The position numbers and the translations under genes were made by a program. From NCBI RefSeq assembly GCF_033115175.1, contig NC_084827.1, forward strand, positions 147,987,701 to 148,051,700: 64,000 bases of DNA, given 5' to 3'. This document shows, one piece after another, positions 12,651 through 27,025 of the stretch. Below the pieces are notes generated by a model. It searched no databases, was not told the DNA's origin, and worked only from the letters and a program-made list of their open reading frames with translations. The stretch comes from Lepus europaeus. Taxonomy: Eukaryota > Chordata > Mammalia > Lagomorpha > Leporidae. Within the stretch, counting starts at the first letter, position 1; every line of letters begins with the position of its first letter.

Positions 12651-12976
12651 GGGGTCTAGCATTGTGGTTCAGTGGGTTAACAGTGGGTTAAGCCAGTTTG
12701 AGTCCCGCCTGCTCCACTTCTGATCCATCTTCCTGCTAATGCACCTGGGAAGGTAGCAGGTCACAGCCCAAGTGCTTGGTCTCCTGCCACCCACATGGGA
12801 GGTCCAGATGGAGTTCAGGTTCCTGACTTTGACCTGGTGCAGCCTTGGCCCTTGCAGCCATTTGGGAAGCAAATTAGCAAATGGGAGATCTCTTTCTCTT
12901 TCTCTCTCCTCTCTCTCTCCCCCTGTCACTCTGCCTTTCAAATAAGTAAGTCTTTAAAACTACAATAAAAATAAAA
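12651..12976 (+). mobile_element. CSINE
   Basis: Plus orientation, from GGGGTCTAGCATTGTGGTTC through the CCTGCTCCACTTCTGATCC block, GTGCAGCCTTGGCCCTTGC and a CT-rich tract to the tail CAAATAAGTAAGTCTTTAAA. It has a short internal duplication of GTGGGTTAA near the head (12669-12692). Confidence 0.92.
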
Positions 12977-13085
12977 TGGAAGACTTCACCTATGCTTACA
13001 TTTAATTTGTACAGGGGTCATGCTTTATAATATCATAAATATTATGGTACAACAGATAATGGCCCTCCAAAGATTTCAGTGTTCT

Positions 13086-13437
13086 GGGGCTGGTGCTGTG
13101 GCGTAGTGGGTAAAGCTGCCACCTGCGGTGCCGGCATCCATATGGGCATCAGTTCGAGTTCTGGCTGCTGCACTTCCAATCCAGCTCTCTGCTATGGCCT
13201 GGGAAAGCAGTAGAAGATGGCCCACATCCTTAGTCTCCTGCACCCGCATGGGAAGACCTGGAAGAAGCTTCTGGCTCCTGGCTTCTGATCAGCACAGCTC
13301 TGGCCATTGCAGCTAATTGAAGAGTGAACCAGCAGATGGAAGACCTCTCTCTCTCTCTCTCTCTCTTTCTTTCTCTGCCTCTCCTTCTCTCTGTGTGTAA
13401 CTCTGAATTTCAAATAAATAAATATTCTTTAAAAAAA
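13086..13437 (+). mobile_element. CSINE inserted in the MLT1 LTR
   Basis: A well-preserved copy from GGGGCTGGTGCTGTGGCGTA to a CT tract and an A-rich tail. The 17-base target duplication has one mismatch: 13069-13085 (AAAGATTTCAGTGTTCT) and 13438-13454 (AAAGATTTCAATGTTCT). Confidence 0.96.
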
Positions 13438-13565
13438 AAAGATTTCAATGTTCTAATCCCCAGAACTTATGAATATGCAACCTCACCTGGCAAAAGGGAC
13501 TGGGCTGATGTGATTAAGTTAAGCATCTTGAGATGGAAGATTATTCTGGGTAATTTAGGTGGCTT

Positions 13566-15661
<2,096 letters not shown>

Positions 15662-15955
15662 TAGGTGGCTTGTTTTTAAGAGAGAAGTAAGAAGGGTAAA
15701 ACTTGAACATGGAGATGTGATGATGGAACTAGAGATAGGACTGATATGTTCTGAAGATGGAGGAAGGAGCCACGAGCCAAGGGATGTAGGTGTTCTCTGG
15801 AGACAGGGAAAGACAAGAAAGGCATTCTCCTCTGAAGACTCTAGTGTGAATGCAGTTCTATGAACACCATGGTGTAGACTTCTGTCTTGCATCACTGTAG
15901 AAGAATACATTTGTGTTGTGTGGGAATTTTGTGAATTACAGTAGCAATTGCTGAC

Positions 15956-17615
15956 CATGCTGAATGATCACTATCTGTAGGACTGTCTCCTTTGAATAAT
16001 ACAGAATACTGCGTGATGACTTCTATCTCTTGCCTCTTGCTATTTGGATGAGCTTTCTAAGGACCACACATTTATACCTTTATCTTCTCAGTTCTTAAAA
16101 TGTCATCGCTACATAGCAAAAAGGAAAAAAACACTTGTTGCATGAATGAGTAGATGAGTAACTCCTGTGTTACAAAGATAATGTAAGACTTTAGGAGGGA
16201 AATGACTTGTGCAAGGCTTCATAGTAATAAGAATGGTGCCCGAATGGTGTACTTTCTCTGGGATGTGGTACTTGTTGTAACTTGTTTTTCACTAAGAGAA
16301 GGCTGAAACACATGAAACCACAGTATATAAATCTAGACACCTGGGTAGAGACTTTTATTTATTTATCTTAAGCATAATTTTTGTGATTCCATAAGAATGT
16401 TTAAGCATTGACAGAGTGCATTACATTATACAGTTTTACTTGGAGCTCTTTCAATGAGTCAATGTTAATGCTAAGTAGTCCAGATTTTGAGTAGTAAAAA
16501 TATTATGTGCACTTCATCTGTTTGTTTAAAATGGGCTTTCTAAACAAAACCTATACTGTGCTCAAAGTTACCAGTGTTGGGGAGTGTGAATGTCTGTGTT
16601 TATACTTTGCAGAGTGGAAAAGGGTGGGAGAGGGAGGCAGAAAAGAAACCCCAGCCTTATTCTTTGCAGAGTGAAGATACAACTGAAATGCCACTGGCTC
16701 CTCCTTATGGGTCCATGCAGGGCACGGACAGGAACAAGAGCACATTTCTGAGCACTGGTCCTTAGAGGAAAATGCAAACGTGACTGCCATTTAAGCTGCA
16801 GATGGCCATGGCTGTCTCAATCTGTGTGTGAACAGCTGCTCCATGTCCTCTCACTCTTCCTGGAGAGTCTGTGCTGTTGTTTGGCAAGTCTCTTCATCCA
16901 ACAGTTACTCCTGTTTGAAAAAGAGAGGAGTTGGCCTAATGTCATTTTATAAGGCGAGTTTGACTATGGTAAAGCAAATTTCCCTGAAATAGAAAGGTTT
17001 GCAAATGTCCATTTTAGGGATGCACTTGAATTCAGATGGTTGGGTCTCACTATGATTGTTGGGAAACCTTTCTATTTTAAAATTTCAAATTCCATTTTTC
17101 ATTAGAAAATCTATATTTAAAATATGATTTATGTTTGAAGATAGAAAATCTTTAGGAATCATTCATCCACAAGTTTTTAAATGCCTTATGCAAAACAATG
17201 CAAAACAAAAAGAATAAAATTGAACTTTTAGTCTCACTGAGGGGATGGAACAGCACTTACATCAGTGAAAAATGAAAATCTGGCATACGAGGCGCACATA
17301 TCATGTATTTTTATTGAAAAGCCATAAGAAAATATGAAATAATTTGTGGGAAGGATACTTACCCTCTACCTACCCTGCACAACCATTTGCATTTCTCCAC
17401 TTTCTTCTTGCCATATGTGGCCATGAGCAAGACAGCAACATGCAAACCTAGCCTACAGTTTTCTTCTTATTCCTCACCAGGGAGCGAAATGTGGGGTTAT
17501 GGTAGAATATTTCTTTGGAAGCTTGTAAAAAACACTTTTTATATTTTTAGAAATGTAGCAGTTAAATTTATTATATGCTTATCACTTTGTCATTCAGATC
17601 TCATTTCATATATTG
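15956..17615. other. Unique non-coding stretch
   Basis: I see no gene. A faint MIR-like string near 16170-16230 (GGGAAATGACTTGTGCAAGG) is too short to call firmly. Open frames around 16550-16790 on both strands have no known domain. Confidence 0.45.
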
Positions 17616-17617
17616 TC

Positions 17618-17890
17618 TGTTCAGAGAACTTTCTTGCCAACCCATTCTAATGTAGTCCCTCTAACCTCTCATGATTACATTATACTGTTTAAGTGTCTTC
17701 ACAGTCCTATTTTCATATGAAATTCTTTCTCCTGCTCAGATGTTTGTATGTATGATCTCTTGTAGCCTACATTAGAAAGGAGGCTGTGTAGGAGAAAACT
17801 ATCTGCTTCCACAGATATATCCCCAGTGCTTGGAATAGAACTTACTGTGTGGTAGGATGGTCCTTGATATTTGTGACTGAATTAATGAAA
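17618..17890 (+). mobile_element. L2 3' end fragment
   Basis: The order matches the 3' end of LINE-2: ATGAAATTCTTTCTCCTGCT, then GATCTCTTGTAGCCTACATT, CCAGTGCTTGGAATAGAACT and ATTTGTGACTGAATTAATGA. It is strongly diverged. Confidence 0.6.
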
Positions 17891-18683
17891 TATAAATTTT
17901 CAGACTTTTGGGTGATTAATATAAATAAGTTCACAGATAAAACTGCAAAACACAATTTACAAAAGCTGAAACTTGCCAACAGAATTTATGATAAATGAAA
18001 AATCAGTTCAAGAATCAATCTCATTGATAATATTGAAAATTCAAAAGTGAATCTGAGAATTAATAGCCTTGGTTAAAATAATCAACACAAAATAGACAAT
18101 GACTACTATTGCATATGGTAAAATTTAATTTTGATTAAAAGCTGATAGAATAATTTCTAAGGTGAGATCCTGGACAATTATACTTGCTGGGAATAAAGGT
18201 CATAAAAGAAAATTCATAACAGTAGAAGATATAATATCATTTAGTATGTGAGGGAGAAAGAATCCTTATGGAAAAATCAAAACAACATCATAAAATTCAT
18301 GAGAAAGAATCATTTTTCTAAAAAAGACTATTTTGAAAAAAGTAACTTCTGTTGAATGAAAATGGAAAAAATAGAAATTGCTTAAATAGTGTATATAGAA
18401 AAATTGATCAAATAATGAAATTGGCTTACTGTAGTTTGATTCAAAAGATACTTTCTTGTCAATAATGACATAATTATGATTTAAATGATTGTGCTCATAC
18501 TATGTTCAATATATGGATTCCATATATTCTTATGGTCAAAATGGTGGGATAACAACTTCATCCAATGTAGTCACAAGTTCAGCTACAGAGCAATATAAAT
18601 AATAAAGTGCTAATTTGGAAAGAATAAACAACTATAAAATAAATCAAGGTATATTGTCCTAAGAATAATAAAAATATCATTAT
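17891..18683. other. AT-rich stretch, possibly old LINE-derived
   Basis: A roughly 70-75% AT, A-rich region with strings such as GATAAATGAAAAATCAGTTC and GAGAAAGAATCATTTTTC. The composition resembles an ancient L1/HAL1-type sequence, but I could not match a consensus. There is no open frame longer than 60 codons. Confidence 0.35.
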
Positions 18684-19971
18684 GGGGGTGCTGTTTGTTC
18701 TACTGGTTAAAATGTTGGTTGGGATGTCTATATCCCATGTCGGAGTACTTGCATTTGAGTGTTGGTTCTACTCTTGATTCCAGCTAATGTGCACCCTGAG
18801 AGACAGCAGCTGATGGCTTAAGTGGCTGGGTCTTAGTCACCTACAGGGGAGACATGCATTGAATTCCCAGCTCCCAACTCTGTTCCAGCCTAGCCCTGGT
18901 CATTGCAGGCATTTGAGGAGTGAACAAATAGATGAGAGTTCTTAATTTCTTTTTTTTTAACTTTTATTTAATAAATATAAATTTCCAAAGTGCAGCTTTT
19001 GGATTACTGTGGCTTTTCCCCCCCAACCTCCCTCCCACCTGCAACCCTCCATACAGTTTGGCACATGCTCAATCGGACTTGCCCCAAATGGTAGAGTTAG
19101 AGATGTGCCAAGGGATTCCAATTCAATCCCATCAAGGTTGCATGTACCAATACCATCTCACTAGTCAAAGTGATCAGTTTCAGTTCATAATTGATTATAA
19201 TGATAGGATTAAGAGTCAAAGGGACCACATAAACAAGACTAGTGTCCACTAATACTAACTAATAGAATTAAAAAGGAGAGAACGATCCAATATGGAAGCA
19301 GGATACACAGCAGACTCATAGAATAGCAGATGTCCTAAACAGCACTCTGGCTTCAGAATCAGCCCTTAAGGCATTCAGATCTGGCTAAAAAGCCCATGAG
19401 AGTATTTCAAGCATAGAAAGCCAAGACACTCTGGCGAAACAAAACAAAACAAAACACCTAAATGAAATATCTCTGTGAGTGAGATCCCAGCAGAAACAGG
19501 CCATCAAAGGAGGTACCTTTCTCTGAAGGGAGGAGAGAACTTCCACTTTGACCATGGCCTTGTCTAAATAAGATTGGCGTTGGCGAACTCAAAAGGCTTC
19601 CATAGCCTTGGCAACTCATGACAAGAGCCTAGGGTGATTACTGATGCCATAAACAAGAGTGTCAATTGTTAAATCAACAACAGGAGTCACTGTGCACTTA
19701 CTCCCCATGTACGATCTCTGTCCTTAATGTGTTGTACTGTGAGAATTAGCAGTATAACTAGTACTCAAACAGTACTCTATACTTTGTGTGTCTGTGTGGG
19801 TGCAGTCTGTTGAAATCTTTACTTAGTATATACTAAATTGATCTTCTGTATATAAAGATAATTGAAAATGAATCTTGATGAAGAATGGGATGGGAGAGGG
19901 AGAGTTCTTAATTTCTATGTGTTTGTCTCTCTCTGTCCCTGTTTCTCAAATAAATAAGTTTAAAAATATAT
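18684..19971 (+). mobile_element. Old CSINE split by an L1 insertion
   Basis: The CSINE body runs from GGGGGTGCTGTTTGTTCTAC to GAGTGAACAAATAGATGAGA (18684-18950). It resumes after the L1 with GTGTTTGTCTCTCTCTGTCC and the tail AAATAAATAAGTTTAAAAA (19917-19971). The joined halves give one normal CSINE. CATTATGG on both sides (about 18677-18684 and 19974-19981) may be its own target duplication. Confidence 0.85.
18951..19899 (-). mobile_element. Rabbit-type L1 3' end with 5' inversion
   Basis: The left 100 bases (18951-19050) are the complement of the L1 3' terminus: T-run, then AACTTTTATTTAATAAATAT and a C-rich tract. From about 19051 to 19899 the orientation switches to plus and carries upstream 3' UTR sequence (AATCAGCCCTTAAGGCATTC, GGAGGAGAGAACTTCCACTT, GACAAGAGCCTAGGGTGATT, CTTCTGTATATAAAGATAAT). 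A perfect 17-base duplication, GAGAGTTCTTAATTTCT, lies at 18934-18950 and 19900-19916. This layout is the classic product of twin priming during L1 insertion. Confidence 0.92.
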
Positions 19972-20930
19972 AGCATTATGGAATTGTCAGAGGGGTCTCC
20001 ACAGGAACCAGGGCAGCATTACCTAGTGAACCAGCCCTTGAAATCCTGAATGTATTCAACAAGAGTATGAGCTATAAGCCTAGATTAAAGTCAACCACAG
20101 AAAGCTGGCCAAAAGAAAGTACTTATTACTGAGAATGGAGTAGAAATACTAACAGGACAACATGAGCTAATCTCCAATGGCTATCAATACTTAGCAGTTA
20201 TGAAAATGACAAGTCCCTTGGAAAGGAGGCAAAGAAGGAACAAAGAAAGAAGAGAATGGTATGAAGAAGAGAACATGTCCAAGGGCAGAGAGACAAAAAT
20301 GAAGTTGAAAAGAAGAGATTAACAAAAATGAAGGAAAGAGAACTTTATCAAAATGGACCTTCCAGTCACAGAGGCTTGCAGTACTCCTCTTTTCTACCTT
20401 GTTTCAGCCCTTTCCTGATTTTTCCAATATTTTGTTCTGTTCTGGTGATCTAGTGGACTAACCCCCCTGCTTCACTCCCTAATCCAGAGGTGATCTTATC
20501 TTCTTTAGATCCAGCCCTTCAGTCAGACTTCTCTTTTTGTAACAGCCGACCCCACCCCCACCTCTTGCCCAGCTCTGGGCAATACTAGAGCCTTGCACTC
20601 ATCCTCCTAACCAGTTTGGGGCCAAGAAGGGTTGACAAGGAACAACTGGGTCTCTCAAGACCCAGGAAAGGGTAGGATCAGAGGCACAGATGGAAAATTG
20701 AACTAACTATAGCAAAGAAGGAAGGGTGAGTATCTTTCTTTTGGATGAAATAGGAGAAAGAAGTAAGTGCGTATATTTGTGCAAAGACAGATCACGGTAG
20801 TGAAAGAGATGGTAAAAGAAGGGAAAAGGTGAATGAAGAATTTAGGGGAAGGGGATATGGCCTCAATCTCTTCTGAAGAGTAGAACTGCTGGGGTTTTAG
20901 GAACTGAAAAGTGTTAGAAACGTAAGGAAT
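19972..20930. other. Unique purine-rich non-coding stretch
   Basis: No gene or named repeat is recognised. It is A/G-rich on the plus strand, for example 20205-20345. It may be an old unrecognised repeat. Confidence 0.4.
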
Positions 20931-20931
20931 G

Positions 20932-21154
20932 TTTTAATTTGCTGGAGGTGCCACAGTGAATAACAGAGAATGGCTTAGCACAACAACAAATATGTTCTGG
21001 AGGCCAGAAATCTGAAGTTCAAGTATTTTCAGGGCCTTTTTACCTCTGAAGGTCCAAGGGAAGAATCCTTCTTGGTCTCTTTTAGCTTCTGGTGGTTGTT
21101 GGCACTCCTGGATTGTGGCTGCATGATTTTAATCTCAGCCTGTCTCCACATGCA

Positions 21155-21192
<38 letters not shown>

Positions 21193-21370
21193 GTGTGTGT
21201 GTGTCGGTTTGTGGTCAGATTCTCCTCTGTCTCACTTGCCATTGGATTTAGAGGTCACCAGGATAATCTATCTAGGTTGATCTCAAGATTCTTAATTGAA
21301 TTATACATGCTTCAGAGTGGGCACATATTCTTTAGAGGGACTACCATTCAATCCACTACAAAGGAAATGG
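20932..21370 (-). mobile_element. MLT1-type LTR remnant
   Basis: Read on the plus strand, the complement of an MLT1 LTR is recognisable: ATGTTCTGGAGGCCAGAAAT, then CTGAAGTTCAAG, AGGGCCTTTTTACCTCTGAA, the strings GATTTAGAGGTCACCAGG and ACCATTCAATCCACTACA at the right end. A CT microsatellite expanded inside it (21158-21191) together with a short GT run. Confidence 0.7.
21158..21205. repeat. (TC)n (TG)n microsatellite
   Basis: TC dinucleotides from 21158 to about 21191 are followed by ATGTGTGTGTGTGTC. It lies within the MLT1 remnant. Confidence 0.9.
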
Positions 21371-23190
21371 AAATGACCTGATAAATATATATCCACAGAG
21401 CATAGGCTAGAATAGTAAAATATGATCACTGAAAATAGACAGTGGCCAAATCAGAGTTGGACATAGACTAGGACTACATAATTCTCTAGCTTCTTTTGGC
21501 AGCCTGGAAGTAGGAGCAGAGCAACCAGACAGTGGGGATAGCTCAGAATAAGGTGTTTATGGCTGGGCTTAACAGAGAAGTCAGGAGATGGAAGATCTGT
21601 CCTTTCCCTGGTCCAGCTGTAGTACATAAGATGCTTGTTTATCTTAGTGAAATAATCCACGTTCTATCACCTTGCAAACTGTAAAGTGTGTAATGAAATA
21701 AGGAGATACGATTTTTATTTGCCTCTCACACTCCTTCCTAATCCTTATTCTTGTATCCCAGATGTAGCCTTACTGTCTGACTTTGTATTCCTTCCCATAC
21801 TCCCCTGAATACCCTGTAAATAAAACTTGAAACAAAATCTCTATTTTGGGAAACCCAAACTGTTTCATGAATGATGCCTGCAATGAACATAGGAACCTGA
21901 ATAAAATGATCACCGGTAAATACTCTGAAGCTCTCCTGGCTGGCAGATGCCCTGGTGGCAGAATGTCTGTTTGTATCACCAGGTTCTAAAAAAAGTGCAA
22001 AGGAATTTTCATTTACCGGTGGGACCAAAGAGCAAACCTCAATAGGTCAAATTTCCAGGGCAACGCTCAACAGTTCCACCTAGTCCTTGAAGGCTTGCTG
22101 AGGAAAAGAAAAAAGCACAGGTTACTTCATAAGCCACTAGATCTGTGATTTTTAAAGTTCATTTTTCCCCTTTATCTTTTTCTATTAAAAACAGCAGAGT
22201 TCTCTCCTCAAATGAAAATTTATGTCAAATGGATGAAAGTGAAGCAGCCATAGTTGAGGTGGGGGAAGGGAGCCAGCCCAACTACTACTAGGAACATCCA
22301 CGAAGCATATGCATTCCTTACATAAGAAGAAGCCTTGCAAGAGTGCCAGACAGGACTGACCTTCCGGTCCAAGGAAGTTCAGTGTGTTGTCCATGGGGAG
22401 CCTGCTCAGGGTGAGCCTCCACAGTTAACTTTACTACCTGAGTAGTAGAATCAGCGAATATTTACATAAAGGAGACTTTAGATAACATCTAGGCCAACTC
22501 TATCCTTTTTAGTCAATTCTGGGAATATTCAGCAATAAATAACTCAAACTCAATTACTGCTTCCAACAGGAACATGCCATTTCTTTCTTTCTTCTCTCTG
22601 TGAACCCTGGCAAGAACAACATGAAAAACAAAATCTGATATAGAAGTTTCTAAGATAAGTGGTTCTATTTTCATTAGTGTTGACATCTTACCAGTTTTGA
22701 GAATGCTCACAGGTCCAATTAAGGTCTCTGAAGAAGGGGTAAGTGTCAGGCCACGCTCCTGGTTACACTCATGGCCACATCTTGATCAAGTTACTTTTGA
22801 AGAACATCCCTCTCTTCATTCCCCACTTCACTCCTTTAAGATCTTTTTTTTTTTTTCATTATTAAACTTGTTTCCTTTAATCGGAGAAATTTTTAAGAAG
22901 CCTAATTCGTTTTTAACAACCCGACATGGCCAGGAGAGCACAACCCTTGATCTATAATTACTTCCCACAGTTGACCATTTTTCCCTTTGAATAAACTCAT
23001 ACACATTAAAAGTTTTAGTAGAGGACTGAGGATCACAAGTAGGTGTTAATAGAACAGGTCTTCAAAATGAGCCAAGTACAAAGCAGTGTATTTGGCAGAG
23101 GAAAAATAGTTTGCTAACTTGAGATGGCAGGAAAAATCCAATGGAGTTAGATTCAAACACCACTGTACAGGAAAGGCATTTAGCAAAGCC
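21371..23190. other. Unique non-coding stretch
   Basis: About 1.8 kb without a recognised gene. A T-run of 14-15 at about 22843-22857 may mark the end of an old minus-oriented retrotransposed fragment, but what follows it is not recognised. Confidence 0.4.
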
Positions 23191-23194
23191 TCTT

Positions 23195-24185
23195 CGTACA
23201 AACCAACAAATACTTACCCAGAACCTCTCATGTGTAAGAAATTGTGCCAGGCTCAGTTATGGAGGCAGAGACAGGGAATGGGAATACAAAAATTAGTAAA
23301 ACTTAGTTTCTCAAGGAAATGACCCATAATTGGAAGGGTTAATCAATGAACTATAATACAACACAAAGAAGTTATTTAAGGTAGATTTTGAAGAATGAGG
23401 AAGAGATGATTTGGATGAGAAGGTAGAGCCTGGGTTGGTGGGAGAATGAAATAGCATTACTAGAAAAATGAGGCTAGGGTGGCAATAAAATGGTACATTT
23501 TTCCCTAGGTGGGAAAAGTTTGAGGTGTTATGTGGTCAATGTATGTGCAGCTATTGATAATCAAAAAGTTAGAAGATCCTGAGTTCGCCCCAAGAGAGAA
23601 GGTAACTCGAGTATTTCCCATACAATGCCTTGGAAGGAAGTACATGAGTTCTGCAAAGAAATAAGGATACAAAAAGGGGAAGAATAAAGCTCTGGAGAGA
23701 AGAGACTTTAAAAAGAAAAACACAGGGGCCGTCATTGTGACACAGCAGGCTAAATGACTGCTTGGATGCCAGCATCCCACATCAGAGTACCAGGTCTAGT
23801 CTGGGCTGCTCTGCTTCCAAACCAGCTCCCTGCTAATGCACCTAGGAAAGTGTCAGAGAATGACAGAATTATCTGGGCCCCTGCCACCCATGTGGGAAAC
23901 TTGCCTGGAGTTCTTGGCTCCTGGTTTCAGCCTAGCCCTGTATAGGTCATTGTGTCCATTTGGGGAGTGAACCAGTGGATGGAAGATCTCTGTCTCCTTC
24001 TGCCTTTCCCTCTCTTCCCATCATTCTTCTTTTCAAGTAAATAAATATATCTCTTAAAAAAAAGAAAACACGAAAGTATCCAAACCTGCAAAGAGGATAA
24101 GGAGCATGAGGACTGAGATCTTGTTGAAACTGGTCATTAGCTGGCCACTGGGGACTTTTATGAGAGCTGACAGTGGATTTCCCAT
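23195..24185 (-). mobile_element. L2 fragment split by a CSINE
   Basis: A minus-oriented L2 in two parts. The left part (23195-23720) has ACAAATACTTACCCAGAACC, a TGTGCCAGGCTCAG string, GGGAATACAAAAATTAGTAA and GTAGATTTTGAAGAATGAGG. The right part (24067-24185) has GAGGATAAGGAGCATGAGG and ACTGGTCATTAGCTGGCCAC. Both match the order of the L2 3' region read backwards. Divergence is high. Confidence 0.6.
23725..24058 (+). mobile_element. CSINE inserted in L2
   Basis: A plus-oriented copy from GGGGCCGTCATTGTGACACA to the tail AAGTAAATAAATATATCTC. The flanking AAAGAAAAACAC (23713-23723) and AAAGAAAACAC (about 24061-24071) form an imperfect target duplication that is partly merged with the A tail. 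Confidence 0.92.
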
Positions 24186-25489
24186 TCCTCATTGCTATTG
24201 TTTACTCAAAATACCATGGTCCTCACTTGACTTCATGGCTTCTTTCTACACAAATTTTCAGTTCTCTCTGCTAATTACTTTCCTATTTCCTCAGACTTTT
24301 CTAATTCAAATTTAAAGGAACAAACCCAATTCCTCTAGGAGTTGATCTAGATGGTATATACGTATAACAAGTTGCTGGGTACCCCATAGATTAGTGCCTT
24401 TGTGTTGCTGCCTCTTCTGAGCCAATGGTCCATAACCAAGGGAATGGCACCTGGCACAAGCATAGACGTGACCCTTGAGCAAGAGCTGCAGAGAGGTGAG
24501 TGCCCGAAGGGACATGACCAGTGCACCATGACCACTATATGGGTCCCAAATCTGTGTCAAAGTGTAAGGACTCAAACTCTAAATGGCTCCTAGAATTTTA
24601 AGCAGCATCGTCCAGGAAAGGAAAGTTCTCTTCATTCCAGCTTTTAATTAGTTGACTGGTCAATATCAATAACAACTTGCATTTGCATAGTACTTTAAAC
24701 GTTCAAAGTGCCTTTGTAAAATGTTATTCTAAGGAACTCTCAGAGGCAGAAAGGTATGCAAAAACATATTCTAAATATGCAAATAACTTGTAAGTCTTAC
24801 TTTATACAAATGAGCTAATAAAAAATGTATTATGGTGTCTATGTGTTAAACAGTGTCCCACAATAATGTGCCACAGTTTTGGGTACTTAACAAGATAACA
24901 AAACCTATCAACTTTCAAGTTCTGTACCTTTAACGACTCTCCCAGCACTTCTGCAGCTGAGTGACAGCTATTAACAGTTTGAAGGCCAAAGAATTTGCTT
25001 CTCCAAGTGCTGTTGTTACTAGAGAAATTGCTAGTAGGCCAAAAGGATCAATGTCCCTTCCTTTGATCTTGGTGCACTATGGGTGGCACTGGAAGTGGAA
25101 AGAAATCCCAGGCCCGTGTAGAACAAACTAATCCAATTCAAAGTACGGAAGGTCTTCCAAAGTCCACAGCAGCCATGAGAAAACTAAGGTATGCTGAATT
25201 AGTATGGTGAATGAGCAGATGGACAAAAATACATGTTTCCCAGCTCTCAGCGTGGTGCCGTCCCCAATACCCCATCATTAAATAAATAATGTGATGTTAG
25301 AAGATGGAGCAAGCAGAGTGGAGGGAAACAAAGATTTCAACTTCTAATCCCTCTGGTCTTAATTTTATTAAATGGCACCATTCTCCAACCAATTGTTTAA
25401 GCCAGAAGCATTTCCCCTTTTCTCCTCCCACGCTCTGTCCTCCCAGTATGCAATAAATCACCAAGTATTGTCCACTTACCTCTGAAAAA
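24186..25489. other. Unique sequence with a possible MIR trace
   Basis: No gene is seen. Bases 24665-24760 (AACTTGCATTTGCATAGTAC, CTTTAAACGTTCAAAGTGCC) resemble an old MIR or MIR3 end, with low certainty. Confidence 0.4.
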
Positions 25490-25626
25490 CATGTTAAGTA
25501 TATTCTCCATTACTTGTCTTCACAGCTGCCACTCCTGTCTGAGCCACCACCATCAATGGGCTGGACTACTACAAAAGCTTCCCCATTGGCCTCCCTGCTT
25601 CAACTCTAGCCTACCAACAGTGCATT

Positions 25627-25946
25627 TTTTTAAACTTTTATTTAATAAATATAAATTTCCAAAGTACAGCTTATGGATTACAGTGGATCCCCCCCCCCCA
25701 TAACGTCCCTCCCACCCACAGCCCTCCCATCTCCCGCTCCCTCTCCCATTCCATTCACATCAAAATTCATTTTTAATTCTCTTTATATACAGAAGATCAA
25801 TTTAGTATATAGTAAGTAAAGATTTCAACAGTTTACACCCACACCGAAACACAAAGTGTAAAATACTGTTTGAGTACTAGTTATAGCATTACTTCACATT
25901 GGACAACACATTAAGGACAGAGATCCTACATGAGGAGCAAGTGCAC
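25627..25946 (-). mobile_element. 5'-truncated rabbit-type L1 3' end
   Basis: The complement of an L1 terminus: T-run, AAACTTTTATTTAATAAATA, a C-rich tract (25687-25740), ATACAGAAGATCAATTTAGT and a break at GATCCTACATGAGGAGCAAG. A perfect 14-base duplication, ACCAACAGTGCATT, is present at 25613-25626 and 25947-25960. Confidence 0.95.
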
Positions 25947-26415
25947 ACCAACAGTGCATTGTTAAACTGCCCAGAGTTAGCTTTTATTGTTCTTTTTAAG
26001 CGAATGTTATACCTTGGATGTTCCCTCTGTCAAATTCTTCATTGGCTTCCAGTTCCATTTAGGGTAAAACCTGACACCATACTGTGACTCCTCATGATCT
26101 TGGGGATTTGCCTTCATCAAGGTCATTCACTCTCTCTTTCTCTGACACTTCCAGGCACACCAGCCTTGTGACAATTCCTAAGATGTGCCAAGCTCACCAT
26201 GCCTTGCTACCGGCATGCAGGCTCTGCCATCTGCCTGGATTGTGCTTCCCCAGCTCCTTGCCTGTCTGGCTCCTTCTCAATCCTCCAATCTCCTCCTTAC
26301 AGGAGGCCATCCGGGATTGCTCACCTGAAAAAGCCATCCACTTCCCCTCACATAGTCTCTATTGGATCACCATTTTTGTTCTTTTGTCTAGATTACTAAA
26401 ACCTATATGTTTTTA

Positions 26416-26725
26416 TTTTATTTTTAAGATTTATTTATATATTTGAAAGGCAGAGTTACAGAGAGAGAGAAAGAGAGAGAAAGGAGAGAGAAATGAAAAT
26501 ACCATCCACTGGTTCATTCCCCAGATGGCTGCAATGGCCTGAGCTGCACTGATATGAAGCCAGGAGCTTGGAGCTTCCTCCAGGTCTCCCACGCAGGTGC
26601 AGGGGCCCCAGGCCATAGCAGAGAGCTGGATCAGAAGTGGAGCAGCCGGGACTTGAACCGGCACCCATATGGGATGCTGGAACTGCAGGTGGTGGCTTTA
26701 TCTGCTATGCCACAGCACGGCCCCT
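26416..26725 (-). mobile_element. CSINE inserted in L2
   Basis: Minus orientation with the complement of the A-rich tail at the left (TAAGATTTATTTATATATTT) and the head complement CCACAGCACGGCCC at the right. A perfect 13-base duplication, CTATATGTTTTTA, lies at 26403-26415 and 26726-26738. Confidence 0.96.
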
Positions 26726-27025
26726 CTATATGTTTTTAGGTACAGGCAATTACTTATTTTTCTTCCTCATTGCAATATCACCTTCAAGAGGGCAGGAATC
26801 TCATTTGCATTATTTATCACTATAGCCTCAAGGCCAAGCCTAGTGACTGGCATACAGCTTATCTTGTCAATTTTACCTCCTAAATATATATACACTCTCT
26901 TCCCTGTCTCCATCATCCTCAGGCTAGTGGAGGCCACCTTTATCTTTCCCTGAGACTAGTGGTGCAATAGCCTCTCAGTTGGTCAACTTAACTCAGCACT
27001 CAATAAATATTTGTTGAAGGAATAA

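Larger units (their letters stand above)
25490..27025 (+). mobile_element. L2 3' end with two nested insertions
   Basis: A plus-oriented L2 in three parts: 25490-25626, 25947-26415 and 26726-27025. The L2 blocks appear in order: GGGCTGGACTACTACAAAAG, TCCCCATTGGCCTCCCTGCT, ATTCTTCATTGGCTTCCAGT, CAGCTCCTTGCCTGTCTGGC, AGAGGGCAGGAATCTCATTT, CTAGTGACTGGCATACAGC and finally CAATAAATATTTGTTGAAGG. The gaps are an L1 end (25627-25946) and a CSINE (26416-26725), each with its own target duplication. Confidence 0.85.

Noticed and set aside
22843..22857. T-run as the end of a minus-oriented retrocopy
   Set aside because: The following sequence matches no gene or repeat I know, and no duplication was found.
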